The notes under the pieces: model-generated | The model's database searches: none | What the model was told of the DNA's origin: nothing | The model's input: only the letters and a program-made list of their open reading frames with translations | Part shown: one piece after another, positions 1-10,448 of the stretch | How positions within the stretch are numbered: the first letter of the stretch is position 1 | How the letters are laid out: every line of letters begins with the position of its first letter | Source of the DNA: Arthrobacter sp. Hiyo4 | Lineage (GTDB): Bacteria > Actinomycetota > Actinomycetes > Actinomycetales > Micrococcaceae | Assembly: GCA_002370555.1 (NCBI GenBank) | Contig: AP014718.1 | Coordinates: forward strand, 2,480,001-2,544,000 | DNA: 64,000 bases | Reading direction: 5' to 3' | Made by a program: the position numbers and the translations under genes

Positions 1-1948
1 CCAGGGTATCCATCGGCAGCTCCTGGTTCAGGAGGTACTCAAGGAACTGCTCCGGCCCGGCGCCCGGCATCTGGTCCACGTAGCGCTCGGCTGTATGGAA
101 GAGCGCCATCATGGCATCAAGGTCCCGGTCGGCGCGGGCTCCGTGGGAACCGCCGGTGAGGGCGGAATCGGTCCACGCATTGGCCAGTCCGGTGGAATGC
201 CACAGGGCCCAGAGCACGGTCTCGGCATTGGCGCCGGGCTCGCCGGCGGCGTTCCGCCCTGCCCGGATCAGGCGGGCGGTCCGGCGCGCGGAACGGCCTT
301 CCAGGCCCAGCGTCGCTAGCGCGCCGGGTTCCGATAATGCCTCAACCAGCAGGGCGTCGCTGGTCCGTCCGCCGCCGCCCAGCAGTTCCTCCCGCCTGAG
401 CGACTGGCGGAGCCGGCGAAGTTCGATGGACGTGGCACCCCCGATGCGCGACGTCAGCAGCGCAACGGCGGCTTCCGGAGTCAACAACTCGGGATCCAGG
501 GCTATGGCGTAGGCGTCCAACAGCGGACGTACGGCCACCTCATCGCGGACCGCGGACTCGGCCACCGGAACACGGACCGGGATCCCCTGGCCCGTGAGGT
601 AGCGCTGCAGCTCGCTGAGTTGGCCGCCATTACGTACAATCACGGCGATCTCGGCCAGGTCGCGGCCATGGTTGACGTGCTGGTCCAGGATGCGCTGGAC
701 AACATACCGGAGTTCGTGGACCGGGACGGTACCAGGTGTGCTTCCACCGAGCCAGCGGACTGCGGTTGGGGTTCGACGACGGCGGTGGGCCCGTGCGCGG
801 TTCCGGCCAGGGGTTCGGGCTGCTCGAGCCGCCTGGCAAGCTGGCCGCCCGCACGCTGCGAGATCCTGCCCGCGACGCCGAGCCAGGCCGCCGCGATGGC
901 GGGGCGTGCCGATGGGTGTGCCACAGCGGCCGCTCGACGACCCCGTCGTCCGCAGAAAGCAGGCGCGGCAGCTCCGCAACGAGGTCGGGCCTGGCTCCGC
1001 GGAAGCCCTGCACAACGGTGTCCGGGGAGTAGGCGACGTAGCAGTCCTTGCCGGCGGCGATATCGGCGAGCAGTTCGAACACCGCAGGGTTCGCCTCCTG
1101 CACGTCGTCCACCAACACCAGCTGGAGACGGTTCCGTTCCGCGGCCAGGAAGTCAGGCTCGTCCTGGAAGATCTGCCGGGCCGTGGTGATGATGCCGGCG
1201 GGGTCGAAGGCCTCGGGCATTCGCATGTCCAGGACGTCCCGGTACTCAGCGTACAGAGCCGCCGCGGCGATCCAGTCGGGCCGGCCGCACTGGTGGCCCA
1301 GCTCCTCCAGGTCGCCGGAGGTCCGGCCGGATTCGATGATCCGGTCGAAGAGTTGGCGTACCTCGTGCCGGAAGCCCCGTGTCTCCAGTGCCGCTTCCAG
1401 GTCGGCAGGCCACGGAAGTTCCAGGCCCGGCATCCGGTGGCCCTCCAGGAGTTCGCGGATGATGAGGTCCTGTTCCGGGCCTGACAGGAGGCGTGGCGCG
1501 CGGGGAAGCGGAAGGATTCCCTCAGCCTTGGCCCGGCGGATCAGGTCAAAGGCATAAGATGCCCAGGTTCGGGCCGGCGTGGTGCTCAGGCTCCGGTCCA
1601 GGCGCGCGGTGAACCGGTCGCGGAGGGAGTCTGCGGCGAGGCGTCCGGGCGCCAGGATGAGGATCCGCTCCGGGTCCACGTCGCCCTGCAGGGCGCGACG
1701 TACGGCGGCTTCGATCAGGACCGTTGATTTTCCGGTTCCGGGTGCACCGGGAACCAGGACCGGTCCGGAGCCGTGGGGCACGTCGACGGCGTCGCGCTGG
1801 TCTGCAGACAACGCCGGAACGTCGGCGTGCAGCTGCCGCGGCGGAAGAAGACGGAGGCCCGTTCCGCCGGCACGTCCGGCCGCGGACGCGGCCTGGCCGA
1901 CGTGCGCGTGGACTTGGCAGGGTCAGCTACGGGGATTGTTACGGTCAC
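1..1948 (-). CDS. adnA: AdnA-like UvrD/RecB-family helicase-nuclease subunit, partial
   Basis: Superfamily 1 helicase of the UvrD/RecB/AddA class, expected to act in double-strand-break end processing. It has a Walker A motif GAPGTGKST near residue 65 and a Walker B-like LVDDVQEA, which differs from the usual DExQD. The protein runs off the left window edge in frame (last readable residues NQELPMDTL), so the C-terminal motor and any nuclease domain are missing. The GTG start at 1948 overlaps the end of the alkyltransferase-like gene by 4 bp. Three one-base breaks, near 1905, 905 and 720, are repaired by adding one G or C. The same pairing with an alkyltransferase-like gene occurs near mycobacterial adnAB, so AdnA is inferred from motif type and neighbour; a generic UvrD-like helicase is the alternative. 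Confidence 0.75.
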
Positions 1949-2361
1949 ACAGACATTTCATCATCAGCCACCGACAATCTATGCAGCCGCCGCTCCAGCT
2001 GCTCCGCAATGGCATCGATCCGGTCGAAGTCATCCTCGCCCGGGGCCCAGCGTGCTGCCATCAGGTCCACCCGCCATTTACCTTCGCCGGTACGCAGGTA
2101 AGCATTGTGGTCGCCGAGCAGCGGTGTCCCCTCCTGCAGGTAGTGGCGGAGGGCCTCGGCCTCGTGCCCTTCCGGACCCTGGCCGCTTGCTTTGAGGATG
2201 CGCCACCACGCGGTCTGGCTGCCGTAGTGGCTCATGGCGTGGCCCACCTGCCGGGGGCCGCCGGATCCCAGCAGCTCGGCCACATCACCGTAGGCCAGTG
2301 CGGTGCCAGCTGGGACCAGCTCGACCAGCGCGAGCACCGCATCGATGTACTCAGTCCGCAT
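1945..2361 (-). CDS. Alkyltransferase-like protein (MGMT-family DNA-binding domain)
   Basis: 138 residues forming the DNA-binding domain of the O6-alkylguanine transferase family. The helix-turn-helix region (VPAGTALAYGDVAELLG, RQVGHAM) is present. The active-site PCHRV motif is replaced by TAWWRILKASG, so the alkyl-accepting cysteine is absent and tryptophan stands in its place. This is the mark of ATL proteins, which bind O6-alkylguanine and hand it to nucleotide excision repair rather than repairing it themselves. The gene is uninterrupted. A TAACCT box (2368-2373, minus strand) lies 6 nt before the ATG, suggesting a leaderless transcript. It is read into the helicase gene, consistent with a DNA-repair pair. 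Confidence 0.88.
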   Translation of the reverse strand: MRTEYIDAVLALVELVPAGTALAYGDVAELLGSGGPRQVGHAMSHYGSQTAWWRILKASGQGPEGHEAEALRHYLQEGTPLLGDHNAYLRTGEGKWRVDLMAARWAPGEDDFDRIDAIAEQLERRLHRLSVADDEMSV

Positions 2362-2422
2362 ACGTCAAGGTTACCGGCAGTCGTTGGCGGATCCTGTCGG
2401 TGCTGGCCGGTAGCGTTGAAGC

Positions 2423-3130
2423 ATGACCTCCTGGAACACCCTCCCCCGCGCAGCCTTCGATCTCGAAACCACCGGACGGAATTCGCGTGCCGCGCGCATC
2501 GTCACGGCGTCGGTCACTGTGGTGGACCACAAAGGGGACGTCATTACCGAACACGAATGGCTGGCCGATCCCGGCGTCGAAATCCCTACCGAGGCCAGCG
2601 ATATACACGGCATCACCACGGAGCAGGCCCGGAGTGAGGGACGTCCTGCCCATGAAGTCACCGCGGAGCTCGCAACTGTCCTGCAGGACCTGTTCGACGC
2701 CGACATTCCAGTCATTGCCTTCAATGCCAGCTACGACTTCACCGTCCTGGCCGCTGAGTCCGCCCGCTACGGCGTCCGGCAGTTGAGCCGGTTCCCTGTC
2801 CTGGACCCGTTCATCATGAACAAGCAGGTGGACCGGTATCGTAAGGGAAAGCGCACGTTGACGGCGTTGTGTGAGGAATACGGCATCACGCTGGACAACG
2901 CCCATACGTCGGCCGCGGATGCTTTGGCCACGCTCCGGATGCTGGATGCGATGGCCATCAAGTTTCCCAAGCTCAAGATGCCGGCCGGCCAGCTTCACGA
3001 ACTGCAAAAGGACTGGGCTGTCAGCCAAGCTGCGGACTTCCAGAACTACCTGCGCAAGACCAAGCCCGCCGCGGTGATCGAAGGGGACTGGCCCGTCCTT
3101 CCACCGGAAGACGCCAGCGGCGACTTCTAG
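2423..3130 (+). CDS. DnaQ-like 3'-5' exonuclease (DEDDh)
   Basis: 235-residue DEDDh exonuclease, uninterrupted. ExoI is FDLETTGRN near residue 12, ExoII is FNASYDFTVL near residue 95, and ExoIII is HTSAADALAT near residue 155, giving the D, E, D, H, D catalytic set with two metal ions. The length and lack of further domains fit a stand-alone proofreading-type or RNase T-like exonuclease rather than the polymerase III epsilon subunit. A TAGCGT box at 2411-2416 lies 6 nt before the ATG. It diverges from the ATL gene, so the two share a 61 bp promoter region. Confidence 0.88.
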   Translation: MTSWNTLPRAAFDLETTGRNSRAARIVTASVTVVDHKGDVITEHEWLADPGVEIPTEASDIHGITTEQARSEGRPAHEVTAELATVLQDLFDADIPVIAFNASYDFTVLAAESARYGVRQLSRFPVLDPFIMNKQVDRYRKGKRTLTALCEEYGITLDNAHTSAADALATLRMLDAMAIKFPKLKMPAGQLHELQKDWAVSQAADFQNYLRKTKPAAVIEGDWPVLPPEDASGDF

Positions 3131-3435
3131 CTGAGAGCTAACTCACAATTAGCCTGGAACTGCTGACTGGGGCCATTGGAACCCGCAGATTCGGCCACGC
3201 GGGCAGCATTCATTCATCAGATGTTCAGGAAGAGGTTCGTTCGGCAATTAATTCGGCAATTTCACCCTGGAGCAACGTGATATTTGCCCAAGGGGGCTGA
3301 AAGCCGGAAATGAGATGATTAAGTTCAGCGGTAATCCCGCCCCGGCCGGCCAATATTTGGGAGCAAGGCGCCAGGCGCCACACGTGCAGCCTTCGGCCCG
3401 GTTGAACTTATGACTCTGATGAAAGTGACTTTCTC
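3131..3435. promoter_or_regulatory. Intergenic region upstream of the amino-acid ABC importer
   Basis: About 305 bp with no gene. It contains a tandem direct repeat of TTCGGCAATT (3240-3249 and 3252-3261, a 12 bp period, one helical turn), which looks like a pair of binding half-sites, and a GGCGCCA doublet near 3366-3380. This stretch is more AT-rich than its surroundings. It probably carries the promoter of the importer genes that follow, but no -35/-10 pair can be assigned with confidence. Confidence 0.45.
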
Positions 3436-4370
3436 ATGAAGACCAAAGCCATGAAGTGGCTGACCAGCGTTCCGGTCGCGGTTGCGCTGGCCGTCTCACT
3501 GGCCGCCTGCGGTAGCGGGGCTGCCCAGCCGAGCGGCACGCCTACCGATGCCCTCGCCGGCAGCGACCAGCAGACCCTGGACAAGTACACCACCGCCGGC
3601 GTCACGCCGTTGGACCAGATCGACAAGACCAAGTTGGGCCTTAACACCGAAGGCAAGCTTGAAGTTGGCACGCTTTCCGACGCGCCGCCGAACATCTTCA
3701 TCGACCCGGCCGGCAAGTTCACCGGTTATGACAACGAGCTGCTGCGCGCCGTTGCCGGCAAGCTTGGCCTCGAGGTTGAGTTCGTAGCCACCGACTTCTC
3801 GGCGCTGCTCTCCCAGGTACAGACCAAGCAGTTCGACGTGGGATCGTCCTCGATTTCCACCACAGACGCCCGCCGCGCCAACGTGGGCTTCACCAACGGC
3901 TACGACTTCGGCTTTATGGCTGTCGTCGCCAAGACCGACAGCGACGTCAAGGGCTTCGCAGACCTGGATGCCAATGTCCGCATCGGCGTCGTCCAGGGCA
4001 CGGTCCAGGACGACTACGTCACCAACACCCTGAAGCTCGAGCCGGTCCGTTTCCCGGATTATGCCACCGTGTACGCCAATGTGCGCAACGGCCAGATCGA
4101 TGCCTGGGTGGCACCCTCACAGCAAGCCACCGGCCAGGTGAAGGACGGCGACGGAACTGTCATCGCCGAGTCCGTGGTGAACACCCAGAACTTCACCGCT
4201 TACGCCGTGAACAAGGACAACAAGGCCCTGATCGACGCTTTGAACTCCGGCCTGGACGCTGTAATTGCTGACGGCACCTGGTCCAGGCTGACCAAGGAAT
4301 GGTACCCGGACCGCGATACCCCGCCGATTGGAAGCCGGGAAGCAAAGCTGCTCCGGCTCCCCAGAGCTGA
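3436..4370 (+). CDS. Amino-acid ABC transporter substrate-binding lipoprotein
   Basis: Extracellular solute-binding protein family 3, the receptor of a polar amino-acid importer. A signal peptide ends in the lipobox SLAAC near residue 24, so the mature protein should be a lipoprotein. Typical SBP_bac_3 segments follow: LEVGTLSDAPPNIFID, GYDNELLRAVAGKLGLEVEF and FDVGSSSISTTDARR. One missing C near 4317 shifts the last codons. With it restored the protein ends WYPDRDTPADWKPGSKAAP-APQS and stops at 4368-4370, 17 bp before the permease, instead of running to 4413. First gene of an SBP-permease-ATPase operon. The substrate is not clear from sequence. Confidence 0.85.
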
Positions 4371-4387
4371 TCTGGGCCTAACCGCTT

Positions 4388-5151
4388 ATGGATCTTTTGG
4401 ACCAGCTGGGTGAAACGTTCCTCAACTGGGAGGAAATGGCGAAAGTCGTTCCCTCCCTTCTCACGGTGGGCCTGCCCAACACGCTGATCCTGGCGTTGGC
4501 ATCGGGCATCCTCGGCTCCTTGCTGGGGCTGCTGCTCGCACTCATGGGTATTTCCCGGAATCCGGTGGCCCGCTGGGCAGCCCGGATCTACACCGACCTG
4601 TTCCGCGGTCTGCCCGCCATTCTGGTCATTCTGGTCATCGGTATCGGGCTGAGCCCCTTGCCCGGGAACTCACCGGTAACCGGAACCCCTATCCGCTCGG
4701 GATCCTGGCGCTGACCCTGATCGCCGGCGCCTACATCGGTGAGATCTTCCGCTCCGGAATCCAAAGCGTGGAGAAAGGCCAGCTGGAGGCCTCGCGGGCC
4801 CTTGGCTTCAGCTACGGCAAGTCCATGCGCCTGGTGGTGGTGCCGCAGGGCATCCGCCGCGTGCTGCCTGCCTTGGTGAACCAGTTCATCTCGCTGCTGA
4901 AGGATTCCTCCCTGGTATTCGTGCTGGGCCTGGCTGCCTCCGACCGCGAGATTTTCCGGATCGGTAACGATGCGATGGCCAACACGGGGAACCTTTCGCC
5001 GCTGGTGGCTGCTGGCGTTCTGTATCTGATCCTGACCGTGCCGCTGACCCACTTCGTGAACTTCATCGACAACCGGCTCCGTACCGGCCGGCCGGAGAAG
5101 AAGGAACCGGACGAGCTGGCGGCACCTATCGGCAAGGGGGCACAAGCATGA
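4388..5151 (+). CDS. Amino-acid ABC transporter permease (HisM/GlnP type)
   Basis: Inner-membrane subunit of the polar amino-acid importer. The N-terminal half holds hydrophobic segments ([20 protein letters not shown]) and the start of the permease fold ([17 protein letters not shown]). The EAA loop [16 protein letters not shown] with the following glycine-rich turn contacts the ATPase. The reading frame breaks near 4663, where TTGCCCGGG should be TTGGCCCGGG. Restoring the G gives [20 protein letters not shown] and joins the halves into about 254 residues. The 3' end overlaps the ATPase start by 4 bp, showing translational coupling. Confidence 0.87.
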
Positions 5152-5884
5152 CGGAATTTACTTCCGGTACCCTGACCGGCAAGAACCTGCACCTTTCGTT
5201 CGGGCATAACCATGTGCTTCGCGGCATCGACCTCCACGTGGAGAAGGGCACCACGGCTTCGGTCATTGGTCCGTCCGGCTCCGGAAAATCGACGCTCCTG
5301 CGGGTTATGAACAGGCTGATCGAACCGGACCAGGGCGACATCCTGCTCGATGGCCGGTCGGTCCTGAAGGACAACCCGGACGAGCTGCGACAGCGGATCG
5401 GCATGGTGTTCCAGCAGTTCAACCTGTTCCCGCACAAGACCGTGTTGGACAACGTCTCGCTAGCCCTGCGCAAGCTCCGGAAGCTGTCCAAGGACCAGGC
5501 GCGTGCCGAGGCCTTGGAGCAGCTGGACCTGGTTGGCCTCAAGCACAAGGCTGATGCCCGCCCGGCCAACCTGTCCGGCGGCCAGCAACAGCGTGTCGCA
5601 ATCGCCCGTGCGTTGGCCATGAAGCCTGAGGTGATGTTCTTTGACGAGGCCACCTCCGCGCTTGACCCGGAGCTGGTGAAGGGCGTCCTGGCGCTGATGA
5701 CCGACCTCGCCAAGGACGGCATGACCATGGTGGTGGTGACCCACGAGATGGGCTTCTCCCGCAACGTCTCAGACACCGTGACGTTTATGGACGCCGGCGT
5801 GGTGGTCGAATCGGGTCCGCCCGAGCAGATCTTCACGGCGCCCGCAACGGACCGCCTGAAGGCTTCCTTTCGGACGTGCTGTAG
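5148..5884 (+). CDS. Amino-acid ABC transporter ATP-binding protein
   Basis: Cytoplasmic ATPase of the importer encoded by the two preceding genes. It has Walker [11 protein letters not shown]-loop [11 protein letters not shown], signature [15 protein letters not shown], Walker [13 protein letters not shown] and the switch histidine in VVTHEMGFS. The normal end RLKAFLSDVL is restored when one C is added near 5872 (AAGGCTTCC to AAGGCCTTCC), giving a TAG at 5882-5884 and about 245 residues. As printed, the frame runs on through the terminator to 6011. PAO/GlnQ-type family member. Confidence 0.9.
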
Positions 5885-5897
5885 ACGCACCAACAGG

Positions 5898-5963
5898 AAA
5901 TCCCCGTCCTCCGGACATTTCCCCGCGCATTGTGCGGGGATCTGTCCGGGAGGCGGGGATTTT
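5898..5963 (+). terminator. Rho-independent terminator after the amino-acid importer operon
   Basis: A long, slightly imperfect inverted repeat begins AAATCCCCG-TCCTCCGGACA and ends with TGTCCGGGAGG-CGGGGATTTT. It has an inner CCCCGC/GCGGGG stem and a T tract at 5960-5963. It starts 14 nt after the reconstructed stop of the ATPase and lies between that gene and hemL, which converge, so it may serve both strands. Confidence 0.85.
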
Positions 5964-6007
5964 CTTGCGTCAGCCATTGGGGCGCCCGTCAACGGCCGAC
6001 GGCGGCG

Positions 6008-7326
6008 CTAGGCTTTCGCGGCAGCTGCAGCCTTCGCGGCGGCCGGGAGGGCGTCAAAGATCCTGTTCATCGCGGCGTCGTCGTGGGCGGCCGAGAGGAA
6101 CCAGGCCTCGAAGACCGACGGCGGCAGGTAAACGCCGGATTCCAGCATGGAGTGGAAGAACGGCGCGTACCGGAAGGTTTCCTGGGCCTGGGCCTCAGCA
6201 TAGTTGTGGACGCCGTTGGCGGACGTGCCGAATGCCACGGAGAAGAGGTTTCCTGCGAACTGGACGGAGTGGTCCACGCCGGCACTGTCCAGGGCATCGG
6301 ACAGGGCCGAGGAGAGCTCCAGCGAGCGGGCGTCCACAAAGGAGTACACCTCGCGGGTGGCGTGCGTCAGCGTGGCTACGCCGGCTGCCATGGCCACGGG
6401 GTTCCCGGACAGCGTCCCTGCCTGGTACACCGGGCCAAGGGGCGCAAGGTAGTCCATAACATCCGCACGCCCGCCGAGCGCCGCCGTCGGCATTCCGCCG
6501 CCGATGACCTTTCCGAAAGTGAGCAGGTCAGGGGTCCACGGGTCCGTTGCGTCAGCAGCGCCGCCGGTGAGCCCCCAATAGCCGGAGTAGCCGGTGCGGA
6601 AGCCGGTGAGCACTTCGTCCACGATCAGCAGGGCGCCGTGCTCGCCCGTGATGCGGGACAGTCCCAGATTGAAGCCCTCCCCCGGCGTGACAACGCCCAT
6701 GTTCGCGGGGGCGGCTTCGGTGATGACGGCCGCAATGTCCGGCCCGTGGGCGGCAAAAGCCGCTTCGACGGCGGCGAGGTCGTTGTACGGCAGGACCAGG
6801 GTTTCGGCGGCTGTGGCTTCGGTGACGCCAGCCGAGCCCGGCAGCGCCAGGGTGGCAACACCGGATCCTGCAGCGGCCAGCAGTCCGTCCAGGTGGCCGT
6901 GGTAGCAGCCGGCGAACTTGATGATGAGGTTCCGGCCGGTGAAGCCTCGGGCCAGCCGGACGGCCGTCATGGTGGCCTCGGTGCCGGTGGAGACCATACG
7001 GACGCGTTCGGCGGCTGGCACGCGCTCCTGGACGATGGCTGCCAGGTTGGCCTCGTCCGGGGTGGACGCGCCGAAGGAAAGACCGCGGTCCACAGCCGCG
7101 TGGACCGCCTCCAGTACGGCCGGGTGGGCGTGCCCCAGAAGGGCCGGGCCCAGGAGCAGACCAGGTCGACATACTCTTTGCCGTCGGCATCGGTCAGGTA
7201 GGGGCCCTGGGCCGAGACCATAAACCGCGGGGTTCCGCCCACCGAGCCGAAGGCACGGACGGGTGAGTTGACGCCGCCGGGCATCAGGGTCTGGGCACGG
7301 GCGAAGAGGTCTTCGGAGCGAGTCAT
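6008..7326 (-). CDS. hemL: Glutamate-1-semialdehyde 2,1-aminomutase
   Basis: PLP enzyme converting glutamate-1-semialdehyde to 5-aminolevulinate, the second committed step of C5-pathway tetrapyrrole synthesis. The N-terminus [20 protein letters not shown] is diagnostic. The pyridoxal-binding motif is [12 protein letters not shown], with the lysine in [13 protein letters not shown]. One missing G near 7147 (TGGGCCCGG for TGGGGCCCGG) breaks the frame; restoring it gives [20 protein letters not shown] and a protein of about 439 residues. It lies at the downstream end of the heme cluster. Confidence 0.95.
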
Positions 7327-7432
7327 GCCCCTATTCTTCCATCCCGTGCGGCGGCATCCGGCGCCACGTACACGCGGCGCCGGACACAGGGGCGGCCGGG
7401 TACAGAAGCCGCCGGGTACAGCGGCGGCAGCC

Positions 7433-8550
7433 TCAGCGGGCCGTAATCCTGTCTGCGAGCTTGTCTGCGACGAGTGGCGCCACCTTGGAACCGAACAGTT
7501 CGATGGAGCGCAGCATCTGCTCGTGGGGTAGAGTGCCGCTGCTGTACTTCATCTCGAAACGGTCCGCTCCGAGGGTGCCCTTGAGCCGGGCGATCTTCGC
7601 CGCCACCGTTTCCGGGGAACCAATAAACAGGGCGCCGTCCTCGTCTGCGGCGGCTTCGTATTCGCCGCGCCCGGCCGGTCCCCAGCCGCGTTCCGTGCCG
7701 ATCTTGTTCCGCATGGCGAGCCAGTGCGGGTAGTACTCCTCGAGGGCCTGCTCGTCAGTTTCGGCCACGTAGCCGGGCGAATGCACGGAGAGTGCCTGCG
7801 GTTCCATACCGGCTTCGGCCAGCGTGCGCCGGTACAGATCGGCATAGGGGCGGAAGCGCTCGGGCTCGCCGCCGATGATCGCCAGGACCAGGGGGTACCC
7901 GTAGGTCGCCGTGCGGACTACGGATTGGGGTGAGCCGCCCACTCCGATCCAGGTGGGAAGCAGGCGGCCTTCCACGTGCGGATAGACCATCTGGCCCCGA
8001 AGCGACGCCCGGGTCCGACCGTCCCAGTTCACCGGATTCTGGGACCGCACGCGGTCATAGATTTCCAGCTTCTCCTCGAACAATGCGTCGTAGTCGCCCA
8101 GGTCGTAGCCAAAGAGCGGGAAGGACTCGGTGAACGAACCCCTGCCCAGGATCACTTCGGCGCGGCCGTTGGAGACGGCGTCGAGTGTGGCGAAGCGCTG
8201 GAAGACGCGGATGGGATCGTCCGAGCTCAGGACTGTGACCGCACTGCCGAGCCGGATGTTTTCCGTGGTCGTGGCGATGGCTGCGAGCACCACGTCCGGC
8301 GCACTGACGGCAAAGTCCCTGCGGTGGTGCTCCCCCACGCCGAAGGAGTGAAGTCCGACGGCGTCAGCCACCTTGGCCTGTTCCACCACCTGGCGCAGCA
8401 CCTCCGCGTGGTGCTTGGGTGCGCCGTCGGCAGCCAGGTCGACGTCGCCGAAGGTGCTGACGCCCAGCAGGATGGTGTCCCCGGGACGGGGGCAGTGGGG
8501 CTACCCGGGGTGGACGGAGTGGTTGCGGAAGGCTCACCGTTTTCATGCAT
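7433..8550 (-). CDS. LLM-class flavin-dependent oxidoreductase
   Basis: Luciferase-like monooxygenase fold, F420- or FMN-dependent. Signs are [40 protein letters not shown] with EVILGRGSF, and [15 protein letters not shown]. This resembles the Atu2307/SP_0267 subfamily. A missing C near 8486 separates the first residues ([12 protein letters not shown]) from the ATG; with it restored the start is at 8550 or one of two nearby in-frame ATGs (8556, 8565). It sits between hemB and hemL in the same direction. I know no assigned heme role, so this could be a passenger or an accessory enzyme. Confidence 0.8.
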
Positions 8551-8610
8551 ACGCATACAAACCACGGACCGTCCGGAAACATTCCCGCCTTGTCAGGATT
8601 CCCTGCCGCG

Positions 8611-9591
8611 TCAGGATTCCTTGAGCCAGCCTGCTACCTCGGAAGCCCAGTAGGTCAGCACGGTGTTGGCGCCGGCCCGCTTGATGCCGAGGATGGATTC
8701 CGTGATGGCACCCCGCCGGTCGATCCAGCCATTGGCGGCGGCGGCCTCGATCATCGCGTATTCACCCGAGATCTGGTAGGCCGAGACGGGCACAGGACTC
8801 ATGGCGGCGACGTCGGCCAGGATATCCAGGTAGCTCATTGCCGGCTTCACCATCACCATGTCTGCACCTTCCTCAAGATCCAGCTCCACCTCCAGCAGGG
8901 CTTCGCGGCGGTTGGCGGCGTCCATCTGGTAAGTGCGGCGGTCGCCCTTAAGCTGCGAATCCACGGCTTCCCGGAAGGGACCGTAGAAGGCTGAGGCGTA
9001 CTTGGCAGCGTAGGCCAGGATGACGGTGTTTTTGTGCCCGGATTCCTCAAGGGCCTGGCGGATCACCGCGATCTGGCCGTCCATCATGCCGGAGGGCCCC
9101 AGCACATGGGCGCCGGCTTCGGCCTGGGCCACGGCCATCTGGCCGTAGATCTCCAGCGTGGCGTCGTTGTCCACATAGCCATCGGCGTCCAGGACGCCGC
9201 AGTGGCCGTGGTCGGTGAATTCGTCCAGGCAGACGTCGCCCATGATCACCAGGTCATCGCCTACCTCGGCGCGGACGTCGCGGATGGCCTTGTTGAGCAC
9301 GCCGTCGGGGTCCAGGGACGCAGTGCCGCGTGCATCGCGCACGGCGGGAACGCCGAACAGCATGATGCCGCCGACGCCCAGTTCTACGGCTTCCGCAGCG
9401 GCGCGCTTGAGCGAATCGGTGGTGTGCTGCACAACCCCGGGCATGGAGGAAATGGGCAGGGGCTCGCTGAGGCCTTCACGGATGAACGCGGGCAGGATCA
9501 GGTCCGCTGGAGCCAGGCGGTATTCGGCGGTGAGCCGGCGCATGGCGGGCGTGGTGCGGAGGCGGCGCGGGCGGTGGTTCGGAAAGCTCAT
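8611..9591 (-). CDS. hemB: Porphobilinogen synthase (5-aminolevulinate dehydratase)
   Basis: 326 residues, uninterrupted. Condenses two 5-aminolevulinate molecules to porphobilinogen. The two Schiff-base lysines are in [15 protein letters not shown] and [14 protein letters not shown]. The metal site reads [14 protein letters not shown], so the middle cysteine of the classical zinc triad is aspartate, a mixed site. The ATG at 9591 has a good Shine-Dalgarno (AAGGGAAC) and overlaps the hemD stop as ATGA. A longer open frame continuing upstream to 10644 is only hemD sequence brought into frame by the hemD deletions. Confidence 0.95.
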   Translation of the reverse strand: MSFPNHRPRRLRTTPAMRRLTAEYRLAPADLILPAFIREGLSEPLPISSMPGVVQHTTDSLKRAAAEAVELGVGGIMLFGVPAVRDARGTASLDPDGVLNKAIRDVRAEVGDDLVIMGDVCLDEFTDHGHCGVLDADGYVDNDATLEIYGQMAVAQAEAGAHVLGPSGMMDGQIAVIRQALEESGHKNTVILAYAAKYASAFYGPFREAVDSQLKGDRRTYQMDAANRREALLEVELDLEEGADMVMVKPAMSYLDILADVAAMSPVPVSAYQISGEYAMIEAAAANGWIDRRGAITESILGIKRAGANTVLTYWASEVAGWLKES

Positions 9592-10448
9592 CGGGTGTTC
9601 CCTTCGTTGGCAAATACGGTGCCCAGCGCGGCCACTATACCGTCCGGGGTGGGGACCTGGGCGGTGGCGGCCACCGGGATTCCAAGGGCGGCAGCTTCTG
9701 CGGCCGTCGGGCGTCCGATGGCGATGAAACGGCAGCGGCCCAGCGGCAGTAGGGTCGCTGCAATGCGCCGCGCGGCGCTTGGCGAGGCGGCCACGACGGC
9801 GTCGAGCGTCCCGGCGTCGAGCTCCCTGCGGGTCTGCTCCGGGGTCAGTTCCCGCGGCGCGGCGTTGTGGGAGATCCCGACGGCGGACGGCAGTTCCGCC
9901 TCCAGGCGGAGTTCTTGCCGGCCGGGTAGTCCACGGTATGGTAAGCCACCACAGCGGTGACGTCGGCGCCCTTGGCTGCCAGGCCAGCGCGCAGTCCAGG
10001 GGCCGCGATGTCTGCCTGTGGCAGCAGCACGCGCGCCGGCGCGACGGTCCACAGTTCCACGAGCCCTTCGGCGGACTGGATATCCACCGGGGCCAGCGCC
10101 ACAGGAATGCCCGCGGCCTCGAGGATCCGCCGGGAGGACGGTCCGATGGTGGCCACCCGCGTTCCCCCGGCAGCAGTGCCGCCGGCGTGGTGCCGCGCTC
10201 AACCGCTTTTTCCATGAGCACACGCACCGTGGTGATGCTGCTGACCACCACCCAGTCGAAGGCCCCGGCCACCAGATCATCCAGCGCGGCATCGAGGGCC
10301 GGCTGGTCCGCGGCTCGTTCAAAGTCGATGAGCGGCAGCAGCAGCGGTTCGGCACCCAGGCCGCCGAGCAGCGAGGCCAGCGGCCCGGCACGGTCGGCGC
10401 TCCGGGTGATCAGGACGCGCCGGCCACCCAGAGCGCCCGCCAGGTCAT
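9588..10448 (-). CDS. hemD: Uroporphyrinogen-III synthase
   Basis: Converts hydroxymethylbilane to uroporphyrinogen III. The protein must be assembled from three frames: [20 protein letters not shown] plus [12 protein letters not shown], then [20 protein letters not shown] with [10 protein letters not shown], then [18 protein letters not shown] with [12 protein letters not shown] and [12 protein letters not shown]. The three one-base deletions lie near 10440 (C), 10165 (G) and 9920 (G). The order of segments and the paired Rossmann-like halves match HemD, a poorly conserved family. Start ATG overlaps the hemC stop (TAATG); the end overlaps the hemB start. Its place between hemC and hemB supports the call. 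Confidence 0.85.

Noticed and set aside
4388..5151. Programmed ribosomal frameshifting as the explanation for split genes
   Set aside because: Breaks occur in dozens of unrelated genes, at different points, without slippery heptamers and downstream structure, and no insertion-type breaks were seen.
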